Assembly (NCBI GenBank): GCA_023458315.1
Contig: JAEXAH010000014.1
Location: forward strand, 1-25,244
Direction: 5' to 3'
DNA length: 25,244 nucleotides
DNA from: Pseudomonadota bacterium
GTDB lineage: Bacteria; Pseudomonadota; Alphaproteobacteria; Rhodospirillales; Magnetospirillaceae
Position numbers and translations under genes: made by a program. The notes beneath the pieces are model-generated. The model was not told the DNA's origin. It was given only the letters and a program-made list of their open reading frames with translations, and searched no databases. Each line of letters opens with the position of its first letter. Positions within the stretch are counted from its first letter, which is position 1. This document shows positions 1 through 8,155 of this stretch, piece after piece.

Positions 1-71
1 TCTTGACTATCTTGTATTGCTCGACGGACTGCCTCTGTCGTCGTGGCGCTGCCGTGTAGAACCTGGCCCAT
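1..71 (-). CDS. IS481-type transposase, N-terminal fragment (runs off the left edge)
   Basis: The frame starts at ATG 71-69 and reads MGQVLHGSATTTEAVRRAIQ followed by DSQ before the window ends. This opening is familiar from IS481-type transposases of alphaproteobacteria, where it precedes a helix-turn-helix that binds the element ends and then a DDE integrase core; neither lies in the window. AAGGAGG (82-76) four bases upstream is a strong ribosome binding site and supports the start. The C-terminus of the same protein type is found at 25089-25244 in the other copy. Whether this copy is intact cannot be judged here. Confidence 0.8.
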   Translation of the reverse strand, partial: MGQVLHGSATTTEAVRRAIQDSQ

Positions 72-102
72 AGTGCCTCCTTCCACTCCGTGGACAAGAA
101 TG

Positions 103-127
103 CACCATTAAATTCCGGGACTAAACA
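103..127 (-). repeat. Terminal inverted repeat of the left IS481-type copy
   Basis: Read inward from 127, this repeat matches the end of the right copy (25094-25118) at 22 of 25 positions, with the first 13 bases (TGTTTAGTCCCGG) identical. It would be the transposase-binding end on the start-codon side of the gene, and 25094-25118 the end on the stop-codon side. Confidence 0.75.
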
Positions 128-748
128 ACTAATCTCTCCCTTCAACCCTTCACGTTGAGCTTGATCAATACCCGACGCAATGGCCATGGGCATGCCAACC
201 CCTCGGCCGAGAATGCCGAGTGCCTTGCCGGAACCGGCATGACCGGTGACTTCCAATGCGCTGCCCCCAGCGGCCGTGACGCCGCCAGCAACACCGGCCA
301 GATTGCTGAAGCGTGCCGAAGGGTTGTCGCCGCCCGCGTTCTTCAGTTCCTGCTCCGACATCAGTCCCGGCTGCCACAGGGAATTTGTCTTGTAGTCGAG
401 CAGCATGCCTCGGATTTTCTCGGCGGCCTTGGGGTTTTCTGCCGCGGCCTGGTGTGCAGCCGCCATGACCTGATTGAGGGCGGCAGGACTTCTGTCAGGA
501 CTGTCACGAAATTTTTGTAGGGCATCAAGGGCTGCTTTGGTTTTATCGCCGGCCTTGGCTCCGACGTCGTGGTCCAATCCGAATTGGTCGGCGATGGTGC
601 CGTAGTCGCGGGTGGTCGTGGTTGCCGATGGTGGGGACGGTTGACTCTGAGGTTCCGGCGTCCCTTGAGGCTGTTGTGGGTGGGGTGTTTCTCTTCCCGG
701 AGCCTGTTTCCCAAGAACCGGTGCGGGTGCCCCGGCCCACATTGCCAT
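128..748 (-). pseudogene. Unknown protein gene, 3' end cut off by the IS
   Basis: A minus-strand frame is open from an in-frame stop at 769-767 down to the IS junction at 128, and continues without a stop through the IS to the window edge. Possible starts are GTG 751, ATG 748 and ATG 742; none has a good ribosome binding site, so ATG 748 is a guess. About 207 codons precede the IS. Residues 1-45 are rich in Pro, Gln and Thr (PHPQQPQGTPEPQSQPSPPS), like a linker. A helical, Ala- and Lys-rich part follows (DKTKAALDALQKFRDSPDRS), and then a Gly-rich stretch (GVAGGVTAAGGSALEV, GKALGILGRGVGMP) with small-residue spacing as in glycine zippers. AAA, AAT and ATT codons are more frequent than in the neighbours, which hints at acquired DNA. 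I recognise no family. The open frame, amino-acid logic and IS interruption make a real, truncated gene more likely than chance. Confidence 0.55.
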
Positions 749-821
749 CACCGCCCATTTCGGGCATCACAGGGAGACGGGGCTCAACCTCTGAACGGGA
801 TCAATCAGGGGAACAGGTCAG

Positions 822-1325
822 TTACAGCAACGCCGCCACCGCCTTGACCGCCGCTTCGAAATCGCTTTCCACCGGGTGCGCCCCGGCGGTCAGCATCAGA
901 TTGTCGGTCAGGCCGAAATCCTCGACGATCATGCCGTGCTGGCGGCACCAATAGGTGCCCTTGGGGTCCACGTCGGCGGCGACCCGTTCGCGGTACTGGT
1001 CGGGGGCCTCGCTCCACGCCACCACCGGCTTGCCCAGGGCCTCGGCATAGCCCATTTCCCAGGCGGTTCCGGCATCGGCGCCGGGGCCGCGGAACGGCGA
1101 GATGCAGGCCAGCACCGCGTCGGCGGCGCGGATCTTCGACAAATTCCCGGCGCGGATCAGCGCCGCCTGTTCCGCCGGGCTCAGCCCTTCCAGGGTTTTC
1201 TCGTCGATCTGCGGGGTGATGGCCTCCAGGCCGTGCCGGGCGCACACCTCCACCAGATATTCGAACACCTGCCGGGCGGCGGGGTGGAACACGGCCGGTC
1301 CGGCCAGATAGACGCGCCTGCTCAT
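822..1325 (-). CDS. Nucleoside 2-deoxyribosyltransferase family protein
   Basis: The 167-aa product belongs to the nucleoside 2-deoxyribosyltransferase fold family, whose enzymes move or hydrolyse the N-glycosidic bond of (deoxy)nucleosides and nucleotides. Residues 5-10 (VYLAGP) form the first beta strand and loop. Residues 66-99 (from RAADAVLA through RGPGADAGTAWEMGYA to ALGK) hold the active site, with D69, D84 and the nucleophile-type E90. The C-terminal TDNLML (140-145) resembles the Asp-Asn-x-Met element that reaches into the neighbouring subunit. Length is normal (about 150-170 aa). The start ATG (1325-1323) overlaps the stop of the upstream cyclase gene (ATGA), so translation is probably coupled, and it is the last gene of the kinase-cyclase operon. 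It could be a plain salvage enzyme, a nucleotide hydrolase acting on damaged or signal nucleotides, or an effector; the sequence does not decide. Confidence 0.88.
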   Translation of the reverse strand: MSRRVYLAGPAVFHPAARQVFEYLVEVCARHGLEAITPQIDEKTLEGLSPAEQAALIRAGNLSKIRAADAVLACISPFRGPGADAGTAWEMGYAEALGKPVVAWSEAPDQYRERVAADVDPKGTYWCRQHGMIVEDFGLTDNLMLTAGAHPVESDFEAAVKAVAALL

Positions 1326-2530
1326 GCTTGGTCCTTGGCAAGTCGGTTTCCGCCCTCGGCCTTGGCCCGTCTCAGGGCGGCCAGGGCGCGGCGGATCAGG
1401 GTTTCAGCCTCGTCCCCCGGGCGGCCTTGCGCCACGCCGCCGCTGAACGAGGCGCGGAAGCGGCCCCCCGGGCCATGGTGCCACAGCCCGGCGAACACCG
1501 CGCGCAATTCATCGACCAGGGTGGCGCCGTCCTCCAGGGTGGCGGCGGGCAGCAGCAGGCCGAATTCCTCGCCGCCGAAGCGTCCGGCGCGGGCGTCGGC
1601 GCCGGTGCGGTGGCGCAGCAGCCGCGACAGGGTCTTCAGCACGCCGTCGCCCACCGGGTGGCCGTGTTCGGCGTTGACGGCGCGAAAGCCGTCAACGTCC
1701 AGCAATGCCAGGCAGCACGGTTCGGCGCCGCGCAGGACGTCGTCCAGGCTGTCCTTGAACGCGGTGTGGGTCAAAAGCCGGGTCATGCCGTCGGTCTTGA
1801 GGTGGCGGCGCAGGCGGCGCATGCGCTCGGCCCGCGATTTGATCAGCGGCACCATCAGCGCCGCCGGGGTGCCCTTGGCGACGAAATCGTCGCCGCCGGT
1901 GCTGACGGCGTTCATCTGGGCGGCCAGTTCGCCCTCGGACGACAGGAAGATGATGGGCAGGCTGTCGAAGGTGGCGATCTGGCGGATGACCTGGGCCAGT
2001 TCGGTGCCCGAGCATTGCGGCATGTACAGATCGACGATGGCCAGATCGGGGCGGAAGCTTTTCAGGCTGTCCAGCACCTGTCCGGGGTCCTGCACCGACA
2101 GGGTCCGCATGCCCGCCATGTCCATCTGGCGGGCGGTGACGCGGGCGGCGATGGGGTCGTCGTCGACGATCAGCACGCGGATGGGGGCGTCGCCGCCCGC
2201 TTGCGCGGCGTCTTCCAGCAGGTCGAACAGGTCGGCCGGGCAAAGCGGGCGTTGCAGGAAGCCGTCGGCCCCCAGCCGCGCCGCCTGAAGCCGGGGGTGG
2301 AAGCCGCCGTTCTCGGCCAGGGCCACCACCTGCCCGAAATGCTTGGCCAGATTCTGGTTGGGCAGGCCCGAGGCCAGCGGCGCCAGCAGGCCCAGATCGG
2401 CGGCCAGCGCCCAGTCGGGGGCGCGGTCGAGCGGCACCTCGTTGGAGAACTCGAAGCCCAGGCCGGTGAAATAGGCTTGCGCCTCGGCCCGCAGGGTGTC
2501 GTCGCCCGTAACCAGGACCAGGCCCTTCAT
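1322..2530 (-). CDS. Response regulator with GGDEF diguanylate cyclase domain
   Basis: The predicted 402-aa protein is a PleD-like cyclase that would make c-di-GMP from two GTP when its receiver is phosphorylated. Residues 1-122 look like a degenerate receiver without the acidic pocket. Residues about 128-245 are a true receiver (VLIVDDDP; phospho-acceptor D167 in IVDLYMP; conserved Lys in VAKG). The GGDEF domain follows, with DVDGFRAVN and an intact active site GGEEF (319-323), so catalysis is expected. The product-inhibition motif RxxD is absent from its usual place before GGEEF: position -9 is Gly and position -6 is Ala. The chosen start MKGLVLVTGDD (ATG 2530-2528) overlaps the TGA of the kinase gene and has a purine-rich site (AGGGGGAA) upstream; earlier in-frame starts lie inside the kinase gene. 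The upstream hybrid kinase is the obvious phosphodonor. Confidence 0.92.
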   Translation of the reverse strand: MKGLVLVTGDDTLRAEAQAYFTGLGFEFSNEVPLDRAPDWALAADLGLLAPLASGLPNQNLAKHFGQVVALAENGGFHPRLQAARLGADGFLQRPLCPADLFDLLEDAAQAGGDAPIRVLIVDDDPIAARVTARQMDMAGMRTLSVQDPGQVLDSLKSFRPDLAIVDLYMPQCSGTELAQVIRQIATFDSLPIIFLSSEGELAAQMNAVSTGGDDFVAKGTPAALMVPLIKSRAERMRRLRRHLKTDGMTRLLTHTAFKDSLDDVLRGAEPCCLALLDVDGFRAVNAEHGHPVGDGVLKTLSRLLRHRTGADARAGRFGGEEFGLLLPAATLEDGATLVDELRAVFAGLWHHGPGGRFRASFSGGVAQGRPGDEAETLIRRALAALRRAKAEGGNRLAKDQA

Positions 2531-5490
2531 GCATTCCCCCTTGTCGCGCCGGGTCTGGCCTTCAGTTCGGCCAGATATTCCCGGAAAACCTCCAACTGCC
2601 GTACCGCCTGATGCACCAGCCGGTCGGCCAGGGCCAGATCGCCCTCGGCCAGACAATCGTCCAGGGCGGCGAACACCTCGGCCAGCGCCCCGGCCCCCAC
2701 CGATCGGGCGGTGCCGCGCGCGGTATGGGCATGGGGACGGGCGGCGGCGGCGTCGCCCTGGGCCAGCGCGGCGACCAGCGACGCCAGCCGCGTCTGCGCA
2801 TTGGTGCGGAAATCCTCGAGCAAGGCAAGGGCTTCGCCGTCCAGGCCGCCGAACAATTCGATCAGGTGGGCGCTGTCCAGGATGGGGGTTGCCGGGCGTG
2901 GCGCCATGGCCGCCGCCGCCGTCTGCCCGGCCTGCGCCCGGCGCAGTTCGGCGGCGCGCGGCAGGTGGCGGATCAGGATTTCGTCCAACTGGGCCAGCGG
3001 CACCGGCTTGGTCAGGCAGCCCTGCATGCCCGCCTCGGCGCAGGCTTGCGTGGTCTGGGCCAGCACGTCGGCGGTCAGGGCCAGGATGGGCAGGGCCGGG
3101 ACGGGCAGGGCGCCGGCCTGCTCATCGGCGCGGATGGCGCGGGCCAGGGTGATGCCGTCCATGCCCGGCATGTGCAAATCGGTCAGCACCAGTCCGTAAC
3201 GGCGCTGGCGGAACAGGGCCAGCGCCTCGTCGCCGTCGCGGGCCAGATCGTAGACCATGCCCAGCCGGTCCAGCATCTTGGAAATGACCATGCGGTTGAC
3301 CGGGCTGTCCTCGGCCACCAGCAGGCGGGTGCCCTCGGCATCGGCGGTTTCGCCGGGCGGCGCGGCATAGGCGGTTTCGCCGGGCCGGGCGGTGCCGGTT
3401 CCCGTCTGCTGGCGCCCGGCGGCGGCGGCCACCGCCCGCACCAGATCGTCGGCCCGCACCGGCTTGCGCAGCAGCGGGCCGTCGGCGGTCGGCATTTCCA
3501 GATGGTCGAACGGCACCAGGGCGACCAGCGGCGCGTTGGCGGCGGCACCCTGTTCGGCCACCACCACATCGGCGTTGCCCGCCGCCACCGTGGCGCCGTG
3601 GGCGGTCAGCAGGCGTTCCAGCGCCGGTCCCAGCGTGTCCGGCAGCCGCACCGCCACCCGCAGCCCGTCCAGCGGTCGCGGGCGCGGCGGCGTGTCGGGC
3701 TCGGCCGGGGCGGGCAGGGTGAAACAGAAGGTGCTGCCGCGCCCCGGCGCGCTGCTCAGCCAGATGCGGCCGCCCATCAGGTCCAGCAGCCGCTTGCAGA
3801 TGGACAGGCCCAGGCCGGTGCCGCCATAGCGCCGCGCCACCGAACCGTCGGCCTGGGTGAAGGGCTGGAACAGATGGGCGTGCTGGTCGGGGGCGATGCC
3901 GATGCCGGTGTCGGTGACGGCGAAGTTCAGCACGCCGTCCCCGGCCCAGGCGCGCAGCAGGACGTGGCCGCGTTCGGTGAACTTGACGGCATTGCCCGCC
4001 AGATTCAGCAGCACCTGACGCAGCCGCGCCGGGTCGCCCTGCATGCGGGCGGGCAGGGCGGCGGCGTCCACCACCACCTCGATGCCTTTTTCGGCGGCGC
4101 GGGCGGCGACCATCTGGGCCACGTCCTCGACCACGCGCACCGGGTCGAACGCCACTTGCTCGACCACCAGCCGCCCGGCCTCGATCTTCGAGAAATCCAG
4201 GATGTCGTCGATGATGGTCAGCATGCTTTCCGCCGATTGCCGCAGGATCGACACCATCGATCCCTGCTCGCTGTCGGTGCGGGTCTGGGCCAGCAACTCG
4301 GCCATGGCGGCGACGCCGTTCATGGGGGTGCGGATTTCGTGGCTCATCACCGCCAGGAAATCCGACTTGGCGCGGCTGGCCGCCTCGGCCTCGGATTTGG
4401 CGCGGCGCAAATCCTCCAGGGTGGCGCGCAGCCGTTCCTCGGCCTCGCGGCGGTGGGTGACGTCGCGGAACATCAGCAGCACGCCCACCGCCTGGCCGTG
4501 CCGCTCCAGCCCGACCCGGCGGATTTCGAAATGCCGCCCGGCGGCGCCCAGCCGCGCTTCGATGACGGTGTCGCCAGGGGCCGACGGCAAGGTCGCCAAT
4601 TCCTGCCCGGCCCAGTCGAGATCCTGGAAACGCCGCCCCGCCAGTTCGTCCAGCCCGGCCAGTTCGCAGGCGGCGCGGTTGGCCTCCAGCACCATGCCGC
4701 CCACGTCCAGCACCAGCACCGGGTCGGGCAGGGAATCCAGCATGGCGGTGCGGGCGACGGGCACCACCTCGAACAGATGGCGGCGGTGGATCATCCAGTG
4801 GAAGATGCCGCCCATCACCAGAAAGCTGAACGGCGTCGGGTCGAAATCGAACAGCGTGAAGGTGCCGGTGACATAGGCCAGATTGGCCGCCCACGGCAGC
4901 ATCATGGCGAAGGCCATGCCCAGATAATGGCGGCGGTACAGGCCGTGGCTGCGGTGGATGGCCTCGATGATGGCGAACACGCTGAACAGCATGAAGCCGT
5001 ACAGGTAGACCACGGTCAGGAAATACCAGATGCCGTGGTGGTATTCGATGGCGGCGCCCGGCGCGTCGCCCATGGGCGCGGTGCCGCGATACATCAGCCC
5101 GTGCAGATCGTTGCTCAGCGCCACGGCCACGGTCAGCAGCGGCATGACCCAGGGCAGCCACACCCAGCGGCCGGGCAGCAGCTTTTCCTCGCCACGACCA
5201 TAGGACCACACGAACATGGCCCAGGCGGTGGGGGCGACCACGATGCCGCCCCAGGCCAGCTTGGCCCACAGCACCTTGTCGTCGGGGGCCTGGGCCATGT
5301 TCTCCAGGGCGGCGGCCAGCGCCCAGGCCGCCGCGCCCAATTGCATGACGATGAAGCGCTGGCGCCCGGGAAAGCGCCGCAGCTTGCGGCCATGCCACGC
5401 CATGGCCACCGTCAGCGCCACCGCCGCCAGCAACAGCAACGCCGGCGGGTTCAGGGCATAGGCGGCGCCGAGAAGCTGGGCGGCGGGCAT
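2527..5490 (-). CDS. Membrane hybrid histidine kinase (7TM-PAS-HisKA-HATPase-REC-Hpt)
   Basis: The predicted product has 987 residues. Residues 1-240 hold about seven hydrophobic segments, matching the 7TM sensor region found on some histidine kinases. A PAS domain follows (about 247-350), then a coiled linker and the dimerisation domain with phospho-acceptor H384 in MSHEIRTPMNG. The ATPase domain shows the N box (LRQVLLNLAGNAVKF), DTGIGI and GGTGLGL. Residues about 607-685 form a shortened receiver-like segment that lacks the Asp pocket. A genuine receiver follows (LLVAEDSPVN; D771 in LTDLHMPGMDG; Lys in LTKPVP), and the C-terminus is an Hpt domain with H922 (HTARGTARSVGA). A full His-Asp-His relay is therefore present in one protein, ready to pass phosphate to the receiver of the downstream cyclase. 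It starts 13 bp after pepN, with no strong ribosome binding site. The ligand is unknown. Confidence 0.93.
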   Translation of the reverse strand: MPAAQLLGAAYALNPPALLLLAAVALTVAMAWHGRKLRRFPGRQRFIVMQLGAAAWALAAALENMAQAPDDKVLWAKLAWGGIVVAPTAWAMFVWSYGRGEEKLLPGRWVWLPWVMPLLTVAVALSNDLHGLMYRGTAPMGDAPGAAIEYHHGIWYFLTVVYLYGFMLFSVFAIIEAIHRSHGLYRRHYLGMAFAMMLPWAANLAYVTGTFTLFDFDPTPFSFLVMGGIFHWMIHRRHLFEVVPVARTAMLDSLPDPVLVLDVGGMVLEANRAACELAGLDELAGRRFQDLDWAGQELATLPSAPGDTVIEARLGAAGRHFEIRRVGLERHGQAVGVLLMFRDVTHRREAEERLRATLEDLRRAKSEAEAASRAKSDFLAVMSHEIRTPMNGVAAMAELLAQTRTDSEQGSMVSILRQSAESMLTIIDDILDFSKIEAGRLVVEQVAFDPVRVVEDVAQMVAARAAEKGIEVVVDAAALPARMQGDPARLRQVLLNLAGNAVKFTERGHVLLRAWAGDGVLNFAVTDTGIGIAPDQHAHLFQPFTQADGSVARRYGGTGLGLSICKRLLDLMGGRIWLSSAPGRGSTFCFTLPAPAEPDTPPRPRPLDGLRVAVRLPDTLGPALERLLTAHGATVAAGNADVVVAEQGAAANAPLVALVPFDHLEMPTADGPLLRKPVRADDLVRAVAAAAGRQQTGTGTARPGETAYAAPPGETADAEGTRLLVAEDSPVNRMVISKMLDRLGMVYDLARDGDEALALFRQRRYGLVLTDLHMPGMDGITLARAIRADEQAGALPVPALPILALTADVLAQTTQACAEAGMQGCLTKPVPLAQLDEILIRHLPRAAELRRAQAGQTAAAAMAPRPATPILDSAHLIELFGGLDGEALALLEDFRTNAQTRLASLVAALAQGDAAAARPHAHTARGTARSVGAGALAEVFAALDDCLAEGDLALADRLVHQAVRQLEVFREYLAELKARPGATRGNA

Positions 5491-5503
5491 GGCGAGGGCG
5501 GGC

Positions 5504-8155
5504 TCAGACCAGGGCCTTGGCGACGATCTCGCCCACGTCGCGCGACAAATCGGGCTTGGCCTTGATGCGCTCCAACTGGGCGCGCATCAGCGCCTGGCGG
5601 TTGGCGTCGTAGCGCTTCCAGCGCATCAGCGAGCGGACCATGCGCGACGCCACCTGGGGATTGGCGGAATCCAGCGCCATCACCCGCTCGGCCATGAAGG
5701 CGTAGCCGGAACCGTCGGCGGCGTGCATGGCCTTGGGATTGGCGGCGAAACCGCCGATCAGGGCATAGACCTTGTTGGGCTCGGACCCGTCGAAGGCGGG
5801 ATGGGCCAGCAGCCCCTTGACCCGATCCAGCACGTCCGGCCAGTCGGCGGCGGCCTGGATGGCCAGCCATTTGTTGACCACCAGCCGCTCGCCCTTCCAC
5901 TGCTCGTAGAAGGCGGCCAAAGAAGGCTCGGCGGCGGCGGCGCCCACCAGGGTCAGGCACGACAGCGCCGCCAATTGGTCGGTCATGTTGTCGGCGTCGC
6001 GGAATTGTTCGCGCGCCAGCATCACCGCGTCGGCGGGCAGGCCGTGCGCCAGGAACCCCAGGGCGACGTTGCGCAGACGGCGGCGGCCGACGGCGGCCGG
6101 GGTCAGGGAAAAGCCGGAATCGGCCAGGGATTCGCGCAGGCGCAGCAGGTGCGGCGCGAAGCGCCGTCCCAGGGCGGCGGCCAGGAAACGCAGGGCGGCG
6201 TGGATGCCGTCCACGTCGATGACCTCCAGCCGTTCGCCCAGCACCGAGAAGCCGGGCAGCGACAGCGCCTCGGCGGCGAAGGCCGGGTCGGCGGCGTGGT
6301 CGGCCAGCAGGCGGCCCCAGGCGGCGGCGAAGCTTTCGTCCAGCGCCAGCTTCCGCCCGGCGGCATGGTCGGCGACCAGGGCCAGCAGTACGCGCACGGT
6401 CAGTTCCTGGGCGGCGTCCCAGCGGTTGAAGGCGTCGGAATCCGCGGCCATCAGGCGGGCCAGATCGGCGTCGGAATAGGGCGCGTCCAGCACCACCGGC
6501 GCCGAGAACCCGCGCAGCAGCGACGGCAGCACCCCTTCGCCGACGTCCTCGAACACGAAACTCTGCTCGGGCCGGGTCAGGTTGAGCACGCGGGTGGTGC
6601 CGCGCGGGTCGGCCTCGCCCTCCAGCCGCAGGTCCAAATCGCCGTCGGCGCCCACCAGACCCACCGCCACCGGAATGTGATAGGGCTGCTTGTCCGGCTG
6701 GCCGGGGCTGGGCCGCCACGATTGCGCCAGGGTCAGGGTCAGGCGGCGGGCGGCGGCATCATGGCTCCAGCGGGCGCCGACCCTGGGGGTGCCCGCCTGG
6801 GAATACCAGCGGCGGAACTGGCCCAGATCGACGCCCGAGGCATCTTCCATGGCGGCCACGAAATCCTCGCACGTCACCGCTTGGCCGTCATGGCGCTGGA
6901 AATACAAATCCATGCCCTTGCGGAAGCCGGTCGCCCCCACCAGGGTATGGATCATGCGGATGACTTCCGCCCCCTTCTCGTAGACGGTGGTGGTGTAGAA
7001 ATTGTTGATCTCCACATAGGATTCCGGCCGGATCGGATGGGCCATGGGGCCGTTATCCTCGGGGAACTGGGCGGCGCGCAGCGATCGCACGTCCTCGATC
7101 CGTTGCAGGCCCCGGCTGTTCATGTCGGCCGAGAATTCCTGGTCGCGGAACACCGTCAGCCCTTCCTTCAGCGTCAACTGGAACCAGTCGCGGCAGGTGA
7201 CGCGGTTGCCGGTCCAGTTGTGGAAATATTCGTGGGCGATCACCGATTCGATGCCCAGGAAGTCGCCGTCGGTGGCGGTTTCGCGCTTGGCCAGCACGTA
7301 TTTGCTGTTGAAGATGTTGAGGCTCTTGTTCTCCATCGCCCCCATGTTGAAATGCGACACCGCGACCACGTTGTAGACGTCCAGGTCGTATTCCAGGCCG
7401 AACACCCGTTCGTCCCACTCCATGGCCGCCTGCAACGATTTCAGGGCGTGCGGCACCTGATCCTGGTTGCCGTGCTCGACCCAGAATTTCAGCGCCACCT
7501 TGCGCCCCGAGCGGGTGGTGAAATCGCCCTCCACCAGCGCCAGGTCGCCCGCCACCAGGGCGAACAGATAGCAGGGCTTGGGGAAGGGGTCGTCCCACAC
7601 CGCGCGGTGGCGGCCGTCGCCCAGATCGGTCTGTTCCACCAGATTGCCGTTGGACAGCAGCACCGGGAAGCGGGCGCGGTCGGCGGTGATGGCGACGCGG
7701 AAGCGGGCCATCACGTCGGGGCGGTCGGGATACCAGGTGATGCGGCGGAAGCCCTCGGCCTCGCATTGGGTGCACAGCATGCCGCCGGAAACGTACAGCC
7801 CCTCCAGCGCGGTGTTGGCGGCGGGGTCGATGGCGACCTCGGTTTCCAGCACGAACGCGCCGTCGGGCGGGCTGGCGATGGTCAGCGTCTCGCCCGCTAT
7901 CGCGTATTCCCCGGCCGTCAGCGCGCGGCCGTCGAGGACGATGCGGCGGGTGTCCAGATCCTGGCCGTCCAGCACCAGGGGCTGGCCCGGCGCCGCCTCG
8001 GGGTTGCGGCGCAGGTGCAGGACGGCGCGCACCAGGGCGTCGTCGCCCAGCGCGACGTCCAGCAGGACACGCTCCACCAGATAGGCGGGCGGGGCGTAAT
8101 CGCACCGGCGGATGGCGGCGGGAACGGCGGCGGCGGTCTGGATGTCGGAGGGCAT
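5504..8155 (-). CDS. pepN: Aminopeptidase N (M1 family zinc metallopeptidase)
   Basis: The 883-aa product matches the usual length of bacterial PepN (E. coli 870). It removes N-terminal residues from peptides in the cytoplasm. The exopeptidase motif GAMEN is at 272-276, and the zinc site HEYFH at 308-312 with the third ligand E331 in LKEGL gives a complete HExxH-x18-E. The C-terminal half contains the Ala-rich helical repeats of the family, and the protein ends in DVGEIVAKALV. Start choice: MPSDIQTAAAVP (ATG 8155-8153), preceded by a modest purine run (GGCAGAGAG). A longer frame reaching 8254 would add an unlikely N-terminus (MSQCVIRRAPF). The gene is upstream of and in line with the kinase gene (13-bp gap), so some read-through is likely. 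It is divergent from the second kinase operon across 178 bp. Confidence 0.97.
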   Translation of the reverse strand: MPSDIQTAAAVPAAIRRCDYAPPAYLVERVLLDVALGDDALVRAVLHLRRNPEAAPGQPLVLDGQDLDTRRIVLDGRALTAGEYAIAGETLTIASPPDGAFVLETEVAIDPAANTALEGLYVSGGMLCTQCEAEGFRRITWYPDRPDVMARFRVAITADRARFPVLLSNGNLVEQTDLGDGRHRAVWDDPFPKPCYLFALVAGDLALVEGDFTTRSGRKVALKFWVEHGNQDQVPHALKSLQAAMEWDERVFGLEYDLDVYNVVAVSHFNMGAMENKSLNIFNSKYVLAKRETATDGDFLGIESVIAHEYFHNWTGNRVTCRDWFQLTLKEGLTVFRDQEFSADMNSRGLQRIEDVRSLRAAQFPEDNGPMAHPIRPESYVEINNFYTTTVYEKGAEVIRMIHTLVGATGFRKGMDLYFQRHDGQAVTCEDFVAAMEDASGVDLGQFRRWYSQAGTPRVGARWSHDAAARRLTLTLAQSWRPSPGQPDKQPYHIPVAVGLVGADGDLDLRLEGEADPRGTTRVLNLTRPEQSFVFEDVGEGVLPSLLRGFSAPVVLDAPYSDADLARLMAADSDAFNRWDAAQELTVRVLLALVADHAAGRKLALDESFAAAWGRLLADHAADPAFAAEALSLPGFSVLGERLEVIDVDGIHAALRFLAAALGRRFAPHLLRLRESLADSGFSLTPAAVGRRRLRNVALGFLAHGLPADAVMLAREQFRDADNMTDQLAALSCLTLVGAAAAEPSLAAFYEQWKGERLVVNKWLAIQAAADWPDVLDRVKGLLAHPAFDGSEPNKVYALIGGFAANPKAMHAADGSGYAFMAERVMALDSANPQVASRMVRSLMRWKRYDANRQALMRAQLERIKAKPDLSRDVGEIVAKALV

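Larger units (their letters stand above)
1..127 (-). mobile_element. IS481-type insertion sequence, left copy (partial)
   Basis: This is the 5' end of an insertion sequence that runs leftward out of the window. It consists of a terminal inverted repeat (103-127), a short leader with a ribosome binding site, and the first 23 codons of a transposase. The outer end is placed at 127 because the terminal repeat begins TGTTTAGTCCCGG, as does the repeat of the right-hand copy at 25094. The flank just outside (128-133, ACTAAT) carries a CTAA core, close to the NCTAGN target known for IS481 itself. Family assignment rests on the transposase N- and C-termini and the TGT-beginning ends; it was not checked against ISfinder. 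Confidence 0.8.

Noticed and set aside
155..520. Plus-strand 121-codon frame at the left end
   Set aside because: It is in exact register with the minus-strand frame 128-748, whose protein has much more sensible composition; the plus-strand product is rich in Cys and Arg without order.
2611..5565. Very long plus-strand frame (984 codons) opposite the membrane kinase
   Set aside because: It is very rich in Gly, Gln and His and is the codon-register mirror of the kinase gene, a usual effect in high-GC DNA.
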